NCBI RefSeq assembly: GCF_000369505.1
Contig: NZ_KB850053.1
Span: 400,943-464,942 of the forward strand
Length of the DNA stretch: 64,000 nt
Direction: 5' to 3'
Source of the DNA: Acinetobacter sp. NIPH 298
GTDB lineage: Bacteria; Pseudomonadota; Gammaproteobacteria; Pseudomonadales; Moraxellaceae
Below the pieces are notes generated by a model. It was not told where the DNA came from. It worked only from the letters and a program-made list of their open reading frames with translations, and did not search any database. The position numbers and the translations under genes are program-made. This document shows, piece by piece, positions 1-10,124 of this stretch. The first letter of the stretch is position 1, and each line of letters starts with the position of its first letter.

Positions 1-1263
1 AAAACGGTCACGTACATATTTCAAAGAGTCGACCTGCATTTTTTTGATTTGGTGAGTTTTGTTCACCGCTTCAATTTCCTCAGACAAACCGTAACCTTTG
101 ACAGTTTTCGCAAGAATAACGGTTGGTTGACCTTTGGCTTTCATTGCTTCTGCATAGGCAGCAAAAACTTTGTACGGGTCATGACCACCACGGTTAAGAT
201 TATCGATGTCTTCATCGCTTAAATCTTTTACAAGTTCCGCAGCTTCTGGGTACTTGCCAAAGAATTTCTCACGTGTATATGCACCACCTTTCACTTGATA
301 GCGCTGGTACTCACCATCAACTGTTTCTTCCATTACTGCTTTTAAAGCGCCTGAATTATCTTGAGCAAGTAGAGGATCCCAATGACGGCCCCACACCACT
401 TTAATGACACGCCAGCCCGCACCACGGAATAAAGATTCTAATTCTTGAATAATTTTACCGTTACCACGTACAGGACCATCGAGGCGCTGTAAGTTACAGT
501 TCACGACCCAAATTAGGTTATCAAGCTTTTCACGACCAGCAAGTGAAATTGCACCCGTACTTTCTGGCTCATCCATCTCGCCATCACCAAGATATGCCCA
601 GACTTTACGATCTTCTTCTTTAATCAAACCACGATTCATCAAATATTTTTGAATGTGTGCTTGGTAGATCGACATGATTGGACCAAGACCCATTGATACA
701 GTTGGGAATTGCCAATAGTCCGGCATTAAATACGGATGTGGATAGCTTGGTAAACCGTTACCGCCAACTTCACGGCGGAAATTACTTAACTGCTCTTCAG
801 TTAAACGTCCTTCAAGGAATGAACGTGCATAAATACCAGGAGCACAGTGTCCTTGGTAATAAATCATATCTCCGCCAAAGTTATTGCTGTTTGCGCGGAA
901 GAAATGGTTAAAACCTACGTCATATAATGTTGCACTTGATGCGAAGCTCGCCAAGTGTCCACCTAGATCATCACCTGTTTTATTCGCACGAAGTACCATT
1001 GCTAAGGCATTCCAACGAATCAATGCACGAATACGGCGTTCCATATCTTGGTCGCCGGGCATCGCAGGTTGTTCTTCAACTGAAATCGTATTGAGATAAG
1101 GTGTATTTAAGCGTTGAATTGGAACGTGTTTCGCAATCGCCCGTTGATAAAGCTTTTCCAGTAAGAAAGCAGCGCGCTCCGTGCCCATGTGCTGTAATAC
1201 TGAATCAAAAGCATCTTGCCATTCTTGGGTTTCCTGCGCGTCAGAGTCGCCATAAAACGCCAT
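1..1263 (-). CDS. aceE: Pyruvate dehydrogenase E1 component, homodimeric type (partial, N-terminal 421 residues)
   Basis: The minus strand reads open from the ATG at 1263 to the window edge, so the stop and the C-terminal half lie outside. The protein begins [19 protein letters not shown] and contains the thiamine-diphosphate region [12 protein letters not shown] at about residue 230, followed by [19 protein letters not shown]. Both are typical of the large homodimeric E1 of gammaproteobacteria. E1 decarboxylates pyruvate on ThDP and passes the acetyl group to the E2 lipoyl domains in the cytoplasmic pyruvate dehydrogenase complex. An AAGGG-like ribosome site lies just upstream (TTAAGGGAAAAGG). 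The E2 gene aceF would be expected off the left edge. No frameshift is seen in the visible part. Confidence 0.97.
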   Translation of the reverse strand, partial: MAFYGDSDAQETQEWQDAFDSVLQHMGTERAAFLLEKLYQRAIAKHVPIQRLNTPYLNTISVEEQPAMPGDQDMERRIRALIRWNALAMVLRANKTGDDLGGHLASFASSATLYDVGFNHFFRANSNNFGGDMIYYQGHCAPGIYARSFLEGRLTEEQLSNFRREVGGNGLPSYPHPYLMPDYWQFPTVSMGLGPIMSIYQAHIQKYLMNRGLIKEEDRKVWAYLGDGEMDEPESTGAISLAGREKLDNLIWVVNCNLQRLDGPVRGNGKIIQELESLFRGAGWRVIKVVWGRHWDPLLAQDNSGALKAVMEETVDGEYQRYQVKGGAYTREKFFGKYPEAAELVKDLSDEDIDNLNRGGHDPYKVFAAYAEAMKAKGQPTVILAKTVKGYGLSEEIEAVNKTHQIKKMQVDSLKYVRDRF

Positions 1264-1409
1264 ATAATTCACCTTTTCCCTTAAGTTATATTGTTGTTGC
1301 TATATTTATCATGTTTTGGCTTCATAAAGGTATTGCCCTAAATGAATACAAAAGCACTTAATATTTTTTTCCTAAATAGTCATTGACCCAAATCAAACAT
1401 AAAACATAA

Positions 1410-1433
1410 AAAATCGCCAATAAAGGCGATTTT
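1410..1433 (-). terminator. Intrinsic terminator after the M23 peptidase gene
   Basis: A 9-bp perfect stem (AAAATCGCC / GGCGATTTT) with a 6-nt loop lies 37 bp past the peptidase stop. Read on the minus strand it runs into a T-rich tail. Confidence 0.8.
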
Positions 1434-1469
1434 CTTTAAATATTTATATACAACTGTTAATAAATTACA

Positions 1470-2156
1470 TTAAGGCAACATTGCAAGGTAAGTTGAAGGG
1501 TTTCTGCGTTGACCATCTTTCACAACTTCAAAATGTAAATGAGGTCCAGTACAACGGCCTGTACATCCGACATTGGCAATATGCTCACCAGCGCCAACAC
1601 GATCACCTGCACTCACCATTAAGCGTGATGCATGTGCATAACGTGTGACATAACCGCTGCCATGGTCAATTTCAACATATTGACCGTAACCTGTACCCCA
1701 ACCTGCTTTGGTCACAACACCAGGACCAGTTGCATAGATAGGTGTACCTGATGGTGCCGCAATATCAACACCTGAATGATGACGGGTCGAACCCAATAAG
1801 GTGCGATTGCCCCAAGTAGAACTTACTCGGCCTTCTTGTAGTGGATGACTCACCAACCAAGAATGACCTGTACCCGCTGAGAAAGATGATCCGCTGTCTT
1901 GGCGACCATATTTTTTCTCAATGCTTGCATTATTCAATTCAATGGTTTTTTCGCGTAATTTAACCGATACATTGGATACAGCAGGTAAATCAATATCATC
2001 AGGGTGGGTATAAGAACCTTGAGCTAAGGTATTTGATAACTGCTCTAAACGATCAGCAGCATTTGCTTGATTGATATTTTGATAGTCTGCAAAAGCAACT
2101 GAAGCAGCTGAAGCCGCCAATGAAAATGCCAGTAAAATACGACGCGTATGATGCAT
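1470..2156 (-). CDS. Secreted M23-family (LytM-type) metallopeptidase
   Basis: Predicted periplasmic zinc peptidase that acts on peptidoglycan cross-links or regulates amidases. The start at 2156 was chosen because it follows AAGAGG by 6 nt and opens directly into a signal peptide (MHHTRRILLAFSLAASAASVAFA). The longer frame up to 2219 needs a TTG start and would bury the signal. The catalytic domain has the H-x3-D motif in HHSGVDIAAPSGTPI, a glycine-rich YGQYVEIDHGSGYVTRYAH segment, and the HxH motif in GPHLHFEV, so all zinc ligands are present. The mature N-terminus is short and shows no LysM domain. It is divergent from dciA across about 100 bp. An M23 gene beside dciA and lpxC is a known arrangement in Pseudomonas-like genomes. 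The exact substrate cannot be told. Confidence 0.88.
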   Translation of the reverse strand: MHHTRRILLAFSLAASAASVAFADYQNINQANAADRLEQLSNTLAQGSYTHPDDIDLPAVSNVSVKLREKTIELNNASIEKKYGRQDSGSSFSAGTGHSWLVSHPLQEGRVSSTWGNRTLLGSTRHHSGVDIAAPSGTPIYATGPGVVTKAGWGTGYGQYVEIDHGSGYVTRYAHASRLMVSAGDRVGAGEHIANVGCTGRCTGPHLHFEVVKDGQRRNPSTYLAMLP

Positions 2157-2262
2157 AAAAAACCTCTTGAAACCGTCCTTAAAAAGTCCCTTTATCATCT
2201 CTTCCTTGATAACAGCCAAAATAAACGCTTAAGATGGGCATATCTCCTCGAAGGAAGTTGAC

Positions 2263-2703
2263 ATGTCTGAACCTAGCAACGTTTTTCAACAGAAAGGACA
2301 ACGTACAAAAACTGGAAACTTAACGTTTCTAACGACGCAAGTCACACAATGGACACAACTTACGAAAATTATTCAACCTTTACTGCCCCAACCAGAGCAA
2401 TGGCAAGTTGTTTGTTATCAACATGGTGTTCTGATCATAACCGGTGAAAATCAAGCAATGATTAGTCAACTCAGTTATTTGCAAAGCCACTATGTTGCGC
2501 AGTTAGCTCAACTCCAAGGACTTCATGATTTACGAAAAATTCAAGTTCGTTTAAGACACAAAGTTATTGCACCTCAACAACCATCCCCCTCATCAAAAGT
2601 ACTTACATCAGAGACTCAAGAGCTATTGCGTAGCGCCGCTGAATATGTGAGCGACCCTAAGCTTAGCCAAGCTTTACTACGTTTGGCAAGCAATAAAAAG
2701 TAA
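2263..2703 (+). CDS. dciA: DciA-type replicative helicase loader (DUF721)
   Basis: A 146-residue protein with a DUF721-like N-terminal domain (LTKIIQPLLPQPEQWQVVCYQ, then LRKIQVRLRHK), fitting the DciA family that loads DnaB in bacteria lacking DnaC. The C-terminal part after about residue 105 is Pro/Ser-rich, then helical. A good ribosome site (GAAGGAAG) sits 5 nt before the ATG. It is convergent with lpxC and divergent from the M23 gene. DUF721 next to lpxC is a recurrent gammaproteobacterial context. Helicase loading is inferred from the family; no catalytic motif exists to check. Confidence 0.82.
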   Translation: MSEPSNVFQQKGQRTKTGNLTFLTTQVTQWTQLTKIIQPLLPQPEQWQVVCYQHGVLIITGENQAMISQLSYLQSHYVAQLAQLQGLHDLRKIQVRLRHKVIAPQQPSPSSKVLTSETQELLRSAAEYVSDPKLSQALLRLASNKK

Positions 2704-2801
2704 ACCACTCAATTTAAGTGACGGAATCTGCTGTTATTTTCCGTGATGTGCTTCCCATTTCGGTATGTTACATTATAACATAGGCATTGAAAGACAATGA
2801 C

Positions 2802-3704
2802 TTATGTCACACTTACATACGGAATTGGACAATTCTTCTCGTCATCAAATGTTACAATTTCATAGCTGCTTGGATCATTTTGAACATTGCGTAAGAGCTG
2901 ATTATTGAGTGCATGACCTGATTTATAGCCATCAAACTTCGCAATGACCTGATGCCCAAGGAGATATAAATCCCCGACTGCATCCAAAATCTTATGCCGG
3001 ACAAATTCATCCGCAAAGCGCAATCCCTCTTCATTGACCACACCTGTATCATCCACCCCAATCGCATTGTCTAAGCTCGCGCCCAAGGCCAGATTATTGG
3101 CTTTTAAGTAATCTAAATCTTTCATAAAGCCAAAAGTGCGGGCTTCACTCACTTCATAGACAAAGACTTCTGTGGAAAAATCAATGGTGGCTGACTGGTA
3201 TTCTTTAGCAAAGGCAGGATGATCAAAATCAATGGTAAAGTTCAACTGAAAGCCTGAATGCGGCGTAAAAATCGCGCGTTTATCTTCTATTAATGCTTCA
3301 ACAGGTTTTAAAATTCGAATAAATTTTTTCGGCGCATCTTGCTCAGCAAGTTCACCTTGTATGAGTAAATAAATAAATGGCCCTGCACTTCCATCCATAA
3401 TCGGAACTTCAGAAGCGGATACCTCAACAATTAAATTATCAATCCCAAGACCAGCAATGGCACTCATAACATGTTCGATGGTGCCCACCTTAATGTCTTC
3501 ACGGACCAGATTGGAACACATAAAGGCTTCTTGGATCAGCAAAGCATCGGCTGGAATATCAACTGGCGGATTTAAGTCGATACGGCGAAAGACAATACCT
3601 CCATCAATATGGTGTGGAACAAAATTAATCAGCACCTTTTGACCACTGTGCAGACCAATACCGCTCGCTTTCACCACACGTTTGAGAGTCCGTTGTTTCA
3701 ACAT
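2802..3704 (-). CDS. lpxC: UDP-3-O-acyl-N-acetylglucosamine deacetylase
   Basis: LpxC catalyses the committed step of lipid A synthesis in the cytoplasm, removing acetate from UDP-3-O-acyl-GlcNAc with a catalytic zinc. At 300 residues it matches the family length. The N-terminus [21 protein letters not shown] is characteristic. Zinc-binding His is in [10 protein letters not shown] (about residue 78), and the second site is [10 protein letters not shown] (His and Asp). It is the last gene of the division cluster on this strand, separated from ftsZ by a terminator, so it probably has its own promoter. No abnormality is visible. Confidence 0.98.
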   Translation of the reverse strand: MLKQRTLKRVVKASGIGLHSGQKVLINFVPHHIDGGIVFRRIDLNPPVDIPADALLIQEAFMCSNLVREDIKVGTIEHVMSAIAGLGIDNLIVEVSASEVPIMDGSAGPFIYLLIQGELAEQDAPKKFIRILKPVEALIEDKRAIFTPHSGFQLNFTIDFDHPAFAKEYQSATIDFSTEVFVYEVSEARTFGFMKDLDYLKANNLALGASLDNAIGVDDTGVVNEEGLRFADEFVRHKILDAVGDLYLLGHQVIAKFDGYKSGHALNNQLLRNVQNDPSSYEIVTFDDEKNCPIPYVSVT

Positions 3705-3861
3705 GCCATGCCAACTTTATTTGCAAAAACCGCTATAAGTTAGCATATTTAGGGTCTTTTGGCACTTCATAAATGGATTGCCTTGTCAAAGAAAATCTCA
3801 TCAGAGCTGAAATAAAACGTAAGCAATAGCGACATGATGACCCATTTATTCTAAAAAATAA

Positions 3862-3888
3862 AAAAAGGGGTAATCAATACCCCTTTTT
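3862..3888 (-). terminator. Intrinsic terminator after ftsZ
   Basis: The stem GGGGTA / TACCCC is extended by A5/T5 pairs around a 5-nt loop. It lies 19 bp past the ftsZ stop, and the minus-strand reading ends in a long T run. Confidence 0.88.
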
Positions 3889-3906
3889 AATCATCTTTTT
3901 ATTCGA

Positions 3907-5082
3907 CTATTTACGTTGTTGATTTTTCAAATAGTCTTGAATACTCATCGGTGATGACAACGGTGATGAACTTGGCGCTGCATTGGCTGAAGCCTCTGCA
4001 TTGGCACGCTTATTGATCGCAGGAACATCATCTTCATCAACAGCTTGGGTTGCTTGAGCGGAAGCATGTGTAGCAGTCGTACGTTTTTTATGATCAACTT
4101 CGGCTGAATTGCGTGTTAAACCCGTTGCAATAACGGTGACACGAAGCTCATCACGGGCATCTGGATCAAATACCGTACCGTAGAAAATCTCACCATCATC
4201 CAAATCAACGATTTGATTGACGATATCGGTAATAATTTCTGTTTCGCGAAGGGTAATATCATCGCCACCTGTGATATTGATCAACACGCCTTTGGCATTG
4301 ATAATATTTACATTATCAAGCAACGGGCTGCGAATCGCTTGCTCAGCAGCTTGACGTGCACGATCTTCACCACGGCCTAAACCAGCACCCATCATGGCAT
4401 AACCACGTGTACTCATCGCTGTTTTTAAATCGGCAAAGTCAAGGTTAATGTGACCACGATTGACCACCAGATCAAAGATACTACGAACCGCATTTAGCAA
4501 TACATCATCTGCCTTTTTATAGGCATCTTTCATTGAAATATCGCCATAAACACTGAGTAAGCGCTGGTTCGGAATAATAATCAAAGAATCAACATGTGCT
4601 TCTAAAGCATCAATGCCTTTTTCCGCAGATTTTTGACGACGACGTCCTTCAAAGTTGAATGGAGTCGTGACAACACCAACGGTCAAAATCCCCATTTCTT
4701 TGGCAACTTCAGCAACCACTGGCGCTGCGCCAGTACCTGTACCGCCACCCATGCCCGCAGTGACAAAGACCATGTCAGTGCCTTCAAGGTGTTGGCGAAT
4801 TACTTCACGACTTTCTTCTGCGGCAATCTGACCCACTTCTGGGTTTGCGCCAGCGCCTAGGCCACGCGTGCTTTGCTCACCCAATTGAATCTTGAATGGT
4901 GCATTCATAGAGTCAAGTGCTTGCTTATCTGTATTGGCACAGACAAATTTTACACCTTGAATATCAGACTGCGCCATGTGCTGAACAGCATTACCACCAC
5001 CACCACCAACACCAAACACTGTGAAACGGGCTTGACCGTTGCCATCGTCTAGTTCATCTTCTATAAATTCAAATGAGGCCAT
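3907..5082 (-). CDS. ftsZ: Cell division GTPase FtsZ
   Basis: Tubulin-like GTPase that polymerises into the Z ring at mid-cell. The nucleotide-binding signature GGGTGTG is at residues 112-118, with the N-terminal [11 protein letters not shown] loop at about 23-33 and the T7-loop segment NLDFADLKT. The core ends near residue 320. A variable Ala/Ser-rich linker follows, then a C-terminal peptide ([13 protein letters not shown]) in the place where FtsA/ZipA-binding tails occur. AAAGG lies 2 nt before the ATG. The gap to ftsA is unusually long because it holds a MITE-like element, so ftsZ must rely on promoter sequence in 5083-5250 or within the element. Confidence 0.98.
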   Translation of the reverse strand: MASFEFIEDELDDGNGQARFTVFGVGGGGGNAVQHMAQSDIQGVKFVCANTDKQALDSMNAPFKIQLGEQSTRGLGAGANPEVGQIAAEESREVIRQHLEGTDMVFVTAGMGGGTGTGAAPVVAEVAKEMGILTVGVVTTPFNFEGRRRQKSAEKGIDALEAHVDSLIIIPNQRLLSVYGDISMKDAYKKADDVLLNAVRSIFDLVVNRGHINLDFADLKTAMSTRGYAMMGAGLGRGEDRARQAAEQAIRSPLLDNVNIINAKGVLINITGGDDITLRETEIITDIVNQIVDLDDGEIFYGTVFDPDARDELRVTVIATGLTRNSAEVDHKKRTTATHASAQATQAVDEDDVPAINKRANAEASANAAPSSSPLSSPMSIQDYLKNQQRK

Positions 5083-5250
5083 GACCTTTAGATTTCCTAA
5101 TATATTAATGGCAGTTACTTCAGCCCGTTACTGCCCTGATTTTTAAAACTACTGATGTTTAGGATGCTGTGCAATAATCATCAACTTGTCAAGTAGAGTG
5201 ACTTAGTATTACAACTTCCTAACAAATTTTCCTAAAAATAACTACAACTG

Positions 5251-5518
5251 AGGGTTTGTTGAGATTTCAACCATAGCTTGCGTTATTGACTAAAACCACG
5301 CAAATGAGGCATGAAACGAAGACAATGGCGAACCCCTTGCCAAGTTTCATAACGAAGTTTGCGGAAGTTTTAGTCATAACCCTTCGGGACAGGGACATTT
5401 TTTGCCGCGACTACGTTATGTTCTGCTTATTTAGAATGACTAAATTTTGCAAAACATGCCTTGTATCAGCTAAAAAATGTCCACTGTCGCAAGCATCTGT
5501 GAAATCTCAACAAACCCT
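5251..5518. mobile_element. MITE-like element with 19-bp terminal inverted repeats between ftsA and ftsZ
   Basis: Positions 5251-5269 (AGGGTTTGTTGAGATTTCA) are the exact reverse complement of 5500-5518, bounding a 268-bp non-coding segment. Inside is a further inverted pair: GACTAAAAC...GCAAA (5288-5304) against TTTGC...GTTTTAGTC (5358-5375). Imperfect GGACATTTTTT-type repeats lie near 5392-5408 and 5470-5482. The reading frames inside show no protein resemblance. Size, terminal repeats, internal foldback and lack of a transposase fit a miniature inverted-repeat transposable element mobilised in trans. The right end supplies the last two bases of the ftsA stop codon. No clear target duplication is seen (GA on the left, TA on the right), so the mobilising family is uncertain. 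No second copy was noticed in this window. Confidence 0.7.
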
Positions 5519-6779
5519 AGAATATAGCCTTTAATTTGCTATTCAATGCATTCCAACCATTGGCAACCCGATCCACAAAACTACGATCCGCGGCTTCCTC
5601 TGGTTCTTCAACCACATCTTGCAAATCACTTTGGCTAAACATCAACAAACCTGAAGCAGTGGCATACATCGAACGACGCAAGGCTGGCAAATGCTGATCA
5701 TCAGCATAGACCTGTAACGGTGGATTGCCCAAATGTGCAGAGACACCAAGCATCCGTCGTGCCAAATTCACCATACCTTCGATTTGACAAGCATCGCCCG
5801 TTAACACCACACCATGATACAAACCATGAATCGCGCCACTATGCTGTAATTCATCACGAATCAGCGCAAAGATTTCCTCATAACGTGCAATGATGATTTC
5901 TGCAAGTTCAATACGACTAATGGTTTGGGTGCCATCAATCCCCTGTACTTGGATCATATGATCAGGTTTCACCACACTCAGATCCACACAACCATGCAGT
6001 ATCTTGATCCGCTCAGCTTCATCCGTGGTGGTCTGTAGAACAGCAGCAATATCACGCGTTACATTTTCACCACCACGCTGCAAAGTACGGGCTAGCGCTA
6101 GACGTCCATCTAGATATACCGCAATATTGGTAATACCCGCACCAATATCTACCAAACACACGCCATATTCTTTTTCATCTTTAAGCAGACTTGCTTCCGC
6201 GGTTGCTAAGCAAGACACCACCATTTTTTCCACCCCGATATTCGCACCTTTCATCGCACGATCAAGGTTTTGCATGGTACTAATTGGCATCATCATCAAT
6301 TGATAATGTCCCGTCATACTGTGTGCAGACATATTGACGGGGTTCTGCACCCATTCCGCCGAATCACCCAACTCAAAACCAAGGGGCACTGCACTTGCTA
6401 AATAATAATCTGGGGAAACATGACTGGCTTTCGCCAGCTCTAACGCTCTGACTACTTCATTTGTTGTAATAATATGATCATGGTTGGCCACAGGTGTACG
6501 ACCAGAAGCATAAAAACTCTGTAATTCAGTACTCGGAATAGACACCCAAGCACTATGAATACGGCACTCCGCCATATCCTCAGCTTCAGATACTGCATTT
6601 TTAATCGCCGCAATGACCTTATCTAGACTGACAATCTTGCCCTTAACCATACCTCGGTTACGAGCAGATGCCATGCCAATGACTTGGATCTTGTCCGGCG
6701 CATGGATTTTACCAATTAAAACTGTGACCTTATGAGTCCCAATATCAATCGTAACAACTGAGGGAACAGTTTCACTCAT
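5517..6779 (-). CDS. ftsA: Cell division protein FtsA
   Basis: Actin-like ATPase that tethers FtsZ to the membrane and recruits later divisome proteins. At 420 residues it is normal length. Seen are the phosphate-1 region VVTIDIGTHKVTVLIG near the N-terminus, LVDIGAGITNIAVY (phosphate 2) at about 210, and GLYHGVVLTGDACQIEGM near 320. The C-terminus NGWNALNSKLKAIF resembles the amphipathic membrane-targeting helix of FtsA proteins, so the end is intact even though the TAG stop overlaps the right repeat of the MITE-like element. It follows ftsQ by 63 bp in the same operon. Confidence 0.97.
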   Translation of the reverse strand: MSETVPSVVTIDIGTHKVTVLIGKIHAPDKIQVIGMASARNRGMVKGKIVSLDKVIAAIKNAVSEAEDMAECRIHSAWVSIPSTELQSFYASGRTPVANHDHIITTNEVVRALELAKASHVSPDYYLASAVPLGFELGDSAEWVQNPVNMSAHSMTGHYQLMMMPISTMQNLDRAMKGANIGVEKMVVSCLATAEASLLKDEKEYGVCLVDIGAGITNIAVYLDGRLALARTLQRGGENVTRDIAAVLQTTTDEAERIKILHGCVDLSVVKPDHMIQVQGIDGTQTISRIELAEIIIARYEEIFALIRDELQHSGAIHGLYHGVVLTGDACQIEGMVNLARRMLGVSAHLGNPPLQVYADDQHLPALRRSMYATASGLLMFSQSDLQDVVEEPEEAADRSFVDRVANGWNALNSKLKAIF

Positions 6780-6842
6780 TACTTGAATACCATATTTTGT
6801 TGTGTAGTACGGGCAAACTGCCTGTTGTTTTCAAGCCACGTA

Positions 6843-7700
6843 TTATGGCTTTGCCTGAATTGCACCTGCAAGGCTTGTGTCATCAATCGTTACAACAAAC
6901 TGACCGTTGACGATCTTAGGCGGTGTTGCATTTCTCCATTGAATGGCAAGGCCATTCCGATAACGCAAGTCAATCGCCGAGATTTTGGGCCATACAGGTT
7001 TAAGATCCGTTTGTGCCAAATGGCTTAAGCGTTGTAGTTTATTCATGGTCTGATCTTGATCTACAATAATACGTAAACCCGAATCAAACTGCATAAACCA
7101 CGTCATACGCTCGGTTAAATACAACTCTTTTAAACGCAAATCAGCAGGCAGAAACAGCTGATTAATTTCATTATAACGACGCATCATCATTTTGGATTGG
7201 CTGGTCGGACCATGTAAAAGCGGTAAATTTGGATGTGCTTTTGGCACAGCTTCGCTAAATACTTCACCATTGTCACTGAGCAAACGCCCTGTTCCCCAAC
7301 GCGCAATCGCATGACGCGGCATCACCCGCACACGAATTGCATTTGGCCAAGCTCGTGACACGACCACACGGTCGACCCATGAAACGTTTAATGCTTGATC
7401 TCGAATGAGTTCTAAATCTGAAGTGAAATAATTATCTTTAATAATCGGCGTTAATTTCTGAACCAACAACTGGTTTTCTTGTTCTGAATTTGCACCAACG
7501 ACCTGCAATTCCGCCACTGTGGCATCAGTCATGACTTTATACAAGCCATAAATACCCAGCGCCAGCACTGCAAATGCAATCACCAGCAACACCCAGCCGC
7601 CCGCATTCACCATCTTTTGTTGAGGTGAAGGCGGTTTCTCGTGGATAGAGCTAATCGCTGGCCGTGATTTACGGCGCATGGATGCAGGGAGTTGAGCCAT
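6843..7700 (-). CDS. ftsQ: Cell division protein FtsQ
   Basis: Bitopic inner-membrane divisome protein that scaffolds FtsB and FtsL. A basic cytoplasmic N-terminus (MAQLPASMRRKSRPAI) precedes one membrane span at about residues 33-53. A POTRA domain starts at TVAELQVVGAN, and the beta domain continues to about 270. The length of 285 residues fits the family. The start lies 3 bp after the ddlB stop, indicating translational coupling. The order ddlB-ftsQ-ftsA-ftsZ matches the dcw cluster of gammaproteobacteria. Confidence 0.95.
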   Translation of the reverse strand: MAQLPASMRRKSRPAISSIHEKPPSPQQKMVNAGGWVLLVIAFAVLALGIYGLYKVMTDATVAELQVVGANSEQENQLLVQKLTPIIKDNYFTSDLELIRDQALNVSWVDRVVVSRAWPNAIRVRVMPRHAIARWGTGRLLSDNGEVFSEAVPKAHPNLPLLHGPTSQSKMMMRRYNEINQLFLPADLRLKELYLTERMTWFMQFDSGLRIIVDQDQTMNKLQRLSHLAQTDLKPVWPKISAIDLRYRNGLAIQWRNATPPKIVNGQFVVTIDDTSLAGAIQAKP

Positions 7701-7703
7701 AAA

Positions 7704-8630
7704 TTAAGCCGACTTTGTTAAGGTTTGCTCTAAAATCGCAACGCAGAGCTGATCGAAACTATAACCCACAGCTTGTGCTGCTTTCGGCACGAGAGAATGA
7801 CTGGTCATACCCGGAACGGTATTCACTTCCAACAACCAGAAGTTGCCTTGCTCATCTTGCATGGCATCAATACGCCCCCAATCTTCCGCACCGACAGTTT
7901 GGAACGCACGTAAACAAAGTGTTTGTAAACTTTGCTCTTCGGCCTCGCTTAACCCGCAAGGAATCCCATATTCAACATCATTACGTTGATATTTGGTTTC
8001 ATAATCATAAAACGCCACATCTGCTGGCGGTTGTAAACGAATTACAGGTAAAGGCTGACCATTCAAAAATGAAATGGTAAATTCACGACCCGTAATCCAT
8101 TTTTCAGCCATCACCACAGCATCATGCTGCGTTGCTTTTTCAATGGCAGCAGCAAAGTCTTCTGCTTTTTCAACCTTACTCATGCCGACACTTGAGCCTT
8201 CATGCACAGGTTTGATAATCACAGGCAAGCCCAATTCCGCAATCACAGCGTCCAAGTCAGTCGCTTTGCTAATAATACGGTATGGCGCTGTTGGTAAGTC
8301 GCTGCCTTGCCAAATTTGCTTGGTTTTCACCTTATCCATACCAATCGCAGAACCTTGTACGCCAGTGCCTGTATAGGGAATATTTAACCATTCCAATACC
8401 CCTTGGATCTGACCGTCTTCGCCGCCGCGACCATGCAACACGATAAAAGCGCGATCATAAGCAACCAATTCAGTCACACTACGATCTTGTGGATCAAATG
8501 CTTCTGCTTGCACGCCCGAACGCAACAATGCATCTAAAACGGCTTGACCACTATCCAATGACACAGCACGTTCAGCCGACTTCCCACCAAACAACACAGC
8601 AACTTTGCCGAATTTTGCAGCATTTGACAC
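7704..8630 (-). CDS. ddlB: D-alanine--D-alanine ligase (dcw cluster copy)
   Basis: ATP-grasp enzyme that joins two D-alanines for the peptidoglycan stem. The 308-residue length equals the short DdlB type. Motifs include VLFGGKSAERAVSLDSG, HGRGGEDGQIQGVLEWL, PVHEGSSVGMSKV, the omega-loop segment FYDYETKYQ with the Tyr expected for D-Ala specificity, and EVNTVPGMTSHSLVPKA. The start is GTG with AAGGAT 7 nt upstream. It lies between murC and ftsQ in the division operon. A second, longer ligase of DdlA type is encoded at 18043-19152. Confidence 0.96.
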   Translation of the reverse strand: MSNAAKFGKVAVLFGGKSAERAVSLDSGQAVLDALLRSGVQAEAFDPQDRSVTELVAYDRAFIVLHGRGGEDGQIQGVLEWLNIPYTGTGVQGSAIGMDKVKTKQIWQGSDLPTAPYRIISKATDLDAVIAELGLPVIIKPVHEGSSVGMSKVEKAEDFAAAIEKATQHDAVVMAEKWITGREFTISFLNGQPLPVIRLQPPADVAFYDYETKYQRNDVEYGIPCGLSEAEEQSLQTLCLRAFQTVGAEDWGRIDAMQDEQGNFWLLEVNTVPGMTSHSLVPKAAQAVGYSFDQLCVAILEQTLTKSA

Positions 8631-8664
8631 GTTTATATCCTTAAAACTTTAATACAAAATACAA

Positions 8665-10110
8665 TTATTTGGCATACAAGCGATGCTGAGCCAATTCTAC
8701 CGAAATTGCCCCCACGTTACCTGCGCCTTGTGTTAATAACAAGTCATTCGCTTGTAACACTTTTTGTAAAACACTTGGTAAATTGCCTTCGACTGGATCA
8801 ACCAAGATCGGCTCAACCTGACCACGTAAACGAATACTACGCGCTAAAGCACGACTATCAGCACCAACCACTGGCTTTTCACCTGCGGAATACACTTCCA
8901 ATAACAACAATTGATCGACTTGAGATAACACATCCACAAAATCATCAAAACAGTCACGGGTACGACTATAACGGTGCGGTTGGAACATCATCACTAAACG
9001 ACGATCTGGATGGCTGGCACGTGCCGCTTTGATGGTGGCTTCGACTTCTTTAGGATGATGACCATAGTCATCCACCAATTTCACCAAGCCATCTCCGACG
9101 TCAAATTCACCTTGAACTTGGAAACGACGTCCGACACCACTAAATCCTGCTAGAGCACGACAAATCGCCTCATCCGAAACGCCTTCATCGGTTGCCACCC
9201 CTATCGCTGCTAATGCATTCAGCACATTATGCAAGCCCGGTTGGTTGACGGTGACACGTAACGGTTCACGATCTTTACGCAGCACAGTGAAGTGTGAACG
9301 CATACCATCTTGTTCTACATCAATGGCACGAACGTCATTATCGTCATCAAAACCATAAGTAATCACAGGACGACCCACTCGCGGAAGAATCTCGCGAATA
9401 TTGGCATCATCACCACAGACCACAGCTAAGCCATAGAACGGTAAATTATGTAAAAACTGGATGAAGGTATCTTTTAACTTGTCAAAGCTACCATCATAGG
9501 TATCCATGTGATCTGCATCGATATTGGTGACGATGGCCGCCATCGGTTGCAAATACAAGAACGATGCATCTGACTCATCGGCTTCCGCCACGATAAAGCG
9601 ACTTTCACCAAGTGCAGCATTTACACCTGTGCTATTCAACAACCCACCGATCACATAGGTCGGATCAAGGTTTTCTTCAGCCAACATGGTGGTCAGCAAA
9701 CTGGTGGTGGTGGTTTTACCATGCGTACCTGCCACAGCAATCCCATGACGATAGCGCATCAACTCACCCAACATTTCCGCACGACGCACGATCGGCGTAC
9801 GCTGCTCAATCGCGGCTTTGATCTCTGGATTTTCAGGATCGATTGCAGTTGAAACGACCAATACATTGGCATTTTTAATATTTTCAGCACTATGACCAAT
9901 ATACACTTTGATGCCATTGGCTTCGAGTTGCGCTGTGGTCTTGGAGGCTTTAATGTCTGAACCTGAAATTTTATAGCCTTGGTTACCCAACACTTCAGCA
10001 ATACCACACATCCCCGCACCACCAATCCCCACAAAATGGATGTGTTTAATACGGCGCATCTCTGGCACTTTAATCAGCTTTTTAGCTTGGTTTGGATTTG
10101 TTGGAGACAT
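8665..10110 (-). CDS. murC: UDP-N-acetylmuramate--L-alanine ligase
   Basis: Cytoplasmic Mur ligase that adds the first L-Ala to UDP-MurNAc using ATP. The N-terminal Rossmann part shows [18 protein letters not shown]. The ATP-binding loop is [11 protein letters not shown] at about residue 128. The central domain has [10 protein letters not shown] and [12 protein letters not shown], and the C-terminal domain has [14 protein letters not shown]. The length of 481 residues fits MurC. It sits 14 bp after murG in the same direction. Confidence 0.97.
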   Translation of the reverse strand: MSPTNPNQAKKLIKVPEMRRIKHIHFVGIGGAGMCGIAEVLGNQGYKISGSDIKASKTTAQLEANGIKVYIGHSAENIKNANVLVVSTAIDPENPEIKAAIEQRTPIVRRAEMLGELMRYRHGIAVAGTHGKTTTTSLLTTMLAEENLDPTYVIGGLLNSTGVNAALGESRFIVAEADESDASFLYLQPMAAIVTNIDADHMDTYDGSFDKLKDTFIQFLHNLPFYGLAVVCGDDANIREILPRVGRPVITYGFDDDNDVRAIDVEQDGMRSHFTVLRKDREPLRVTVNQPGLHNVLNALAAIGVATDEGVSDEAICRALAGFSGVGRRFQVQGEFDVGDGLVKLVDDYGHHPKEVEATIKAARASHPDRRLVMMFQPHRYSRTRDCFDDFVDVLSQVDQLLLLEVYSAGEKPVVGADSRALARSIRLRGQVEPILVDPVEGNLPSVLQKVLQANDLLLTQGAGNVGAISVELAQHRLYAK

Positions 10111-10124
10111 AGATAAAACTCGAA

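Noticed and set aside
2704..2801. Inverted repeat ACGGAA/TTCCGT between dciA and lpxC as a terminator
   Set aside because: Only 6 bp with a 12-nt loop and no T run on either strand.
5286..5534. 82-codon plus-strand frame across the ftsA-ftsZ gap
   Set aside because: It lies inside the inverted-repeat element, has no ribosome site, and its translation resembles no protein; it runs into ftsA on the opposite strand.
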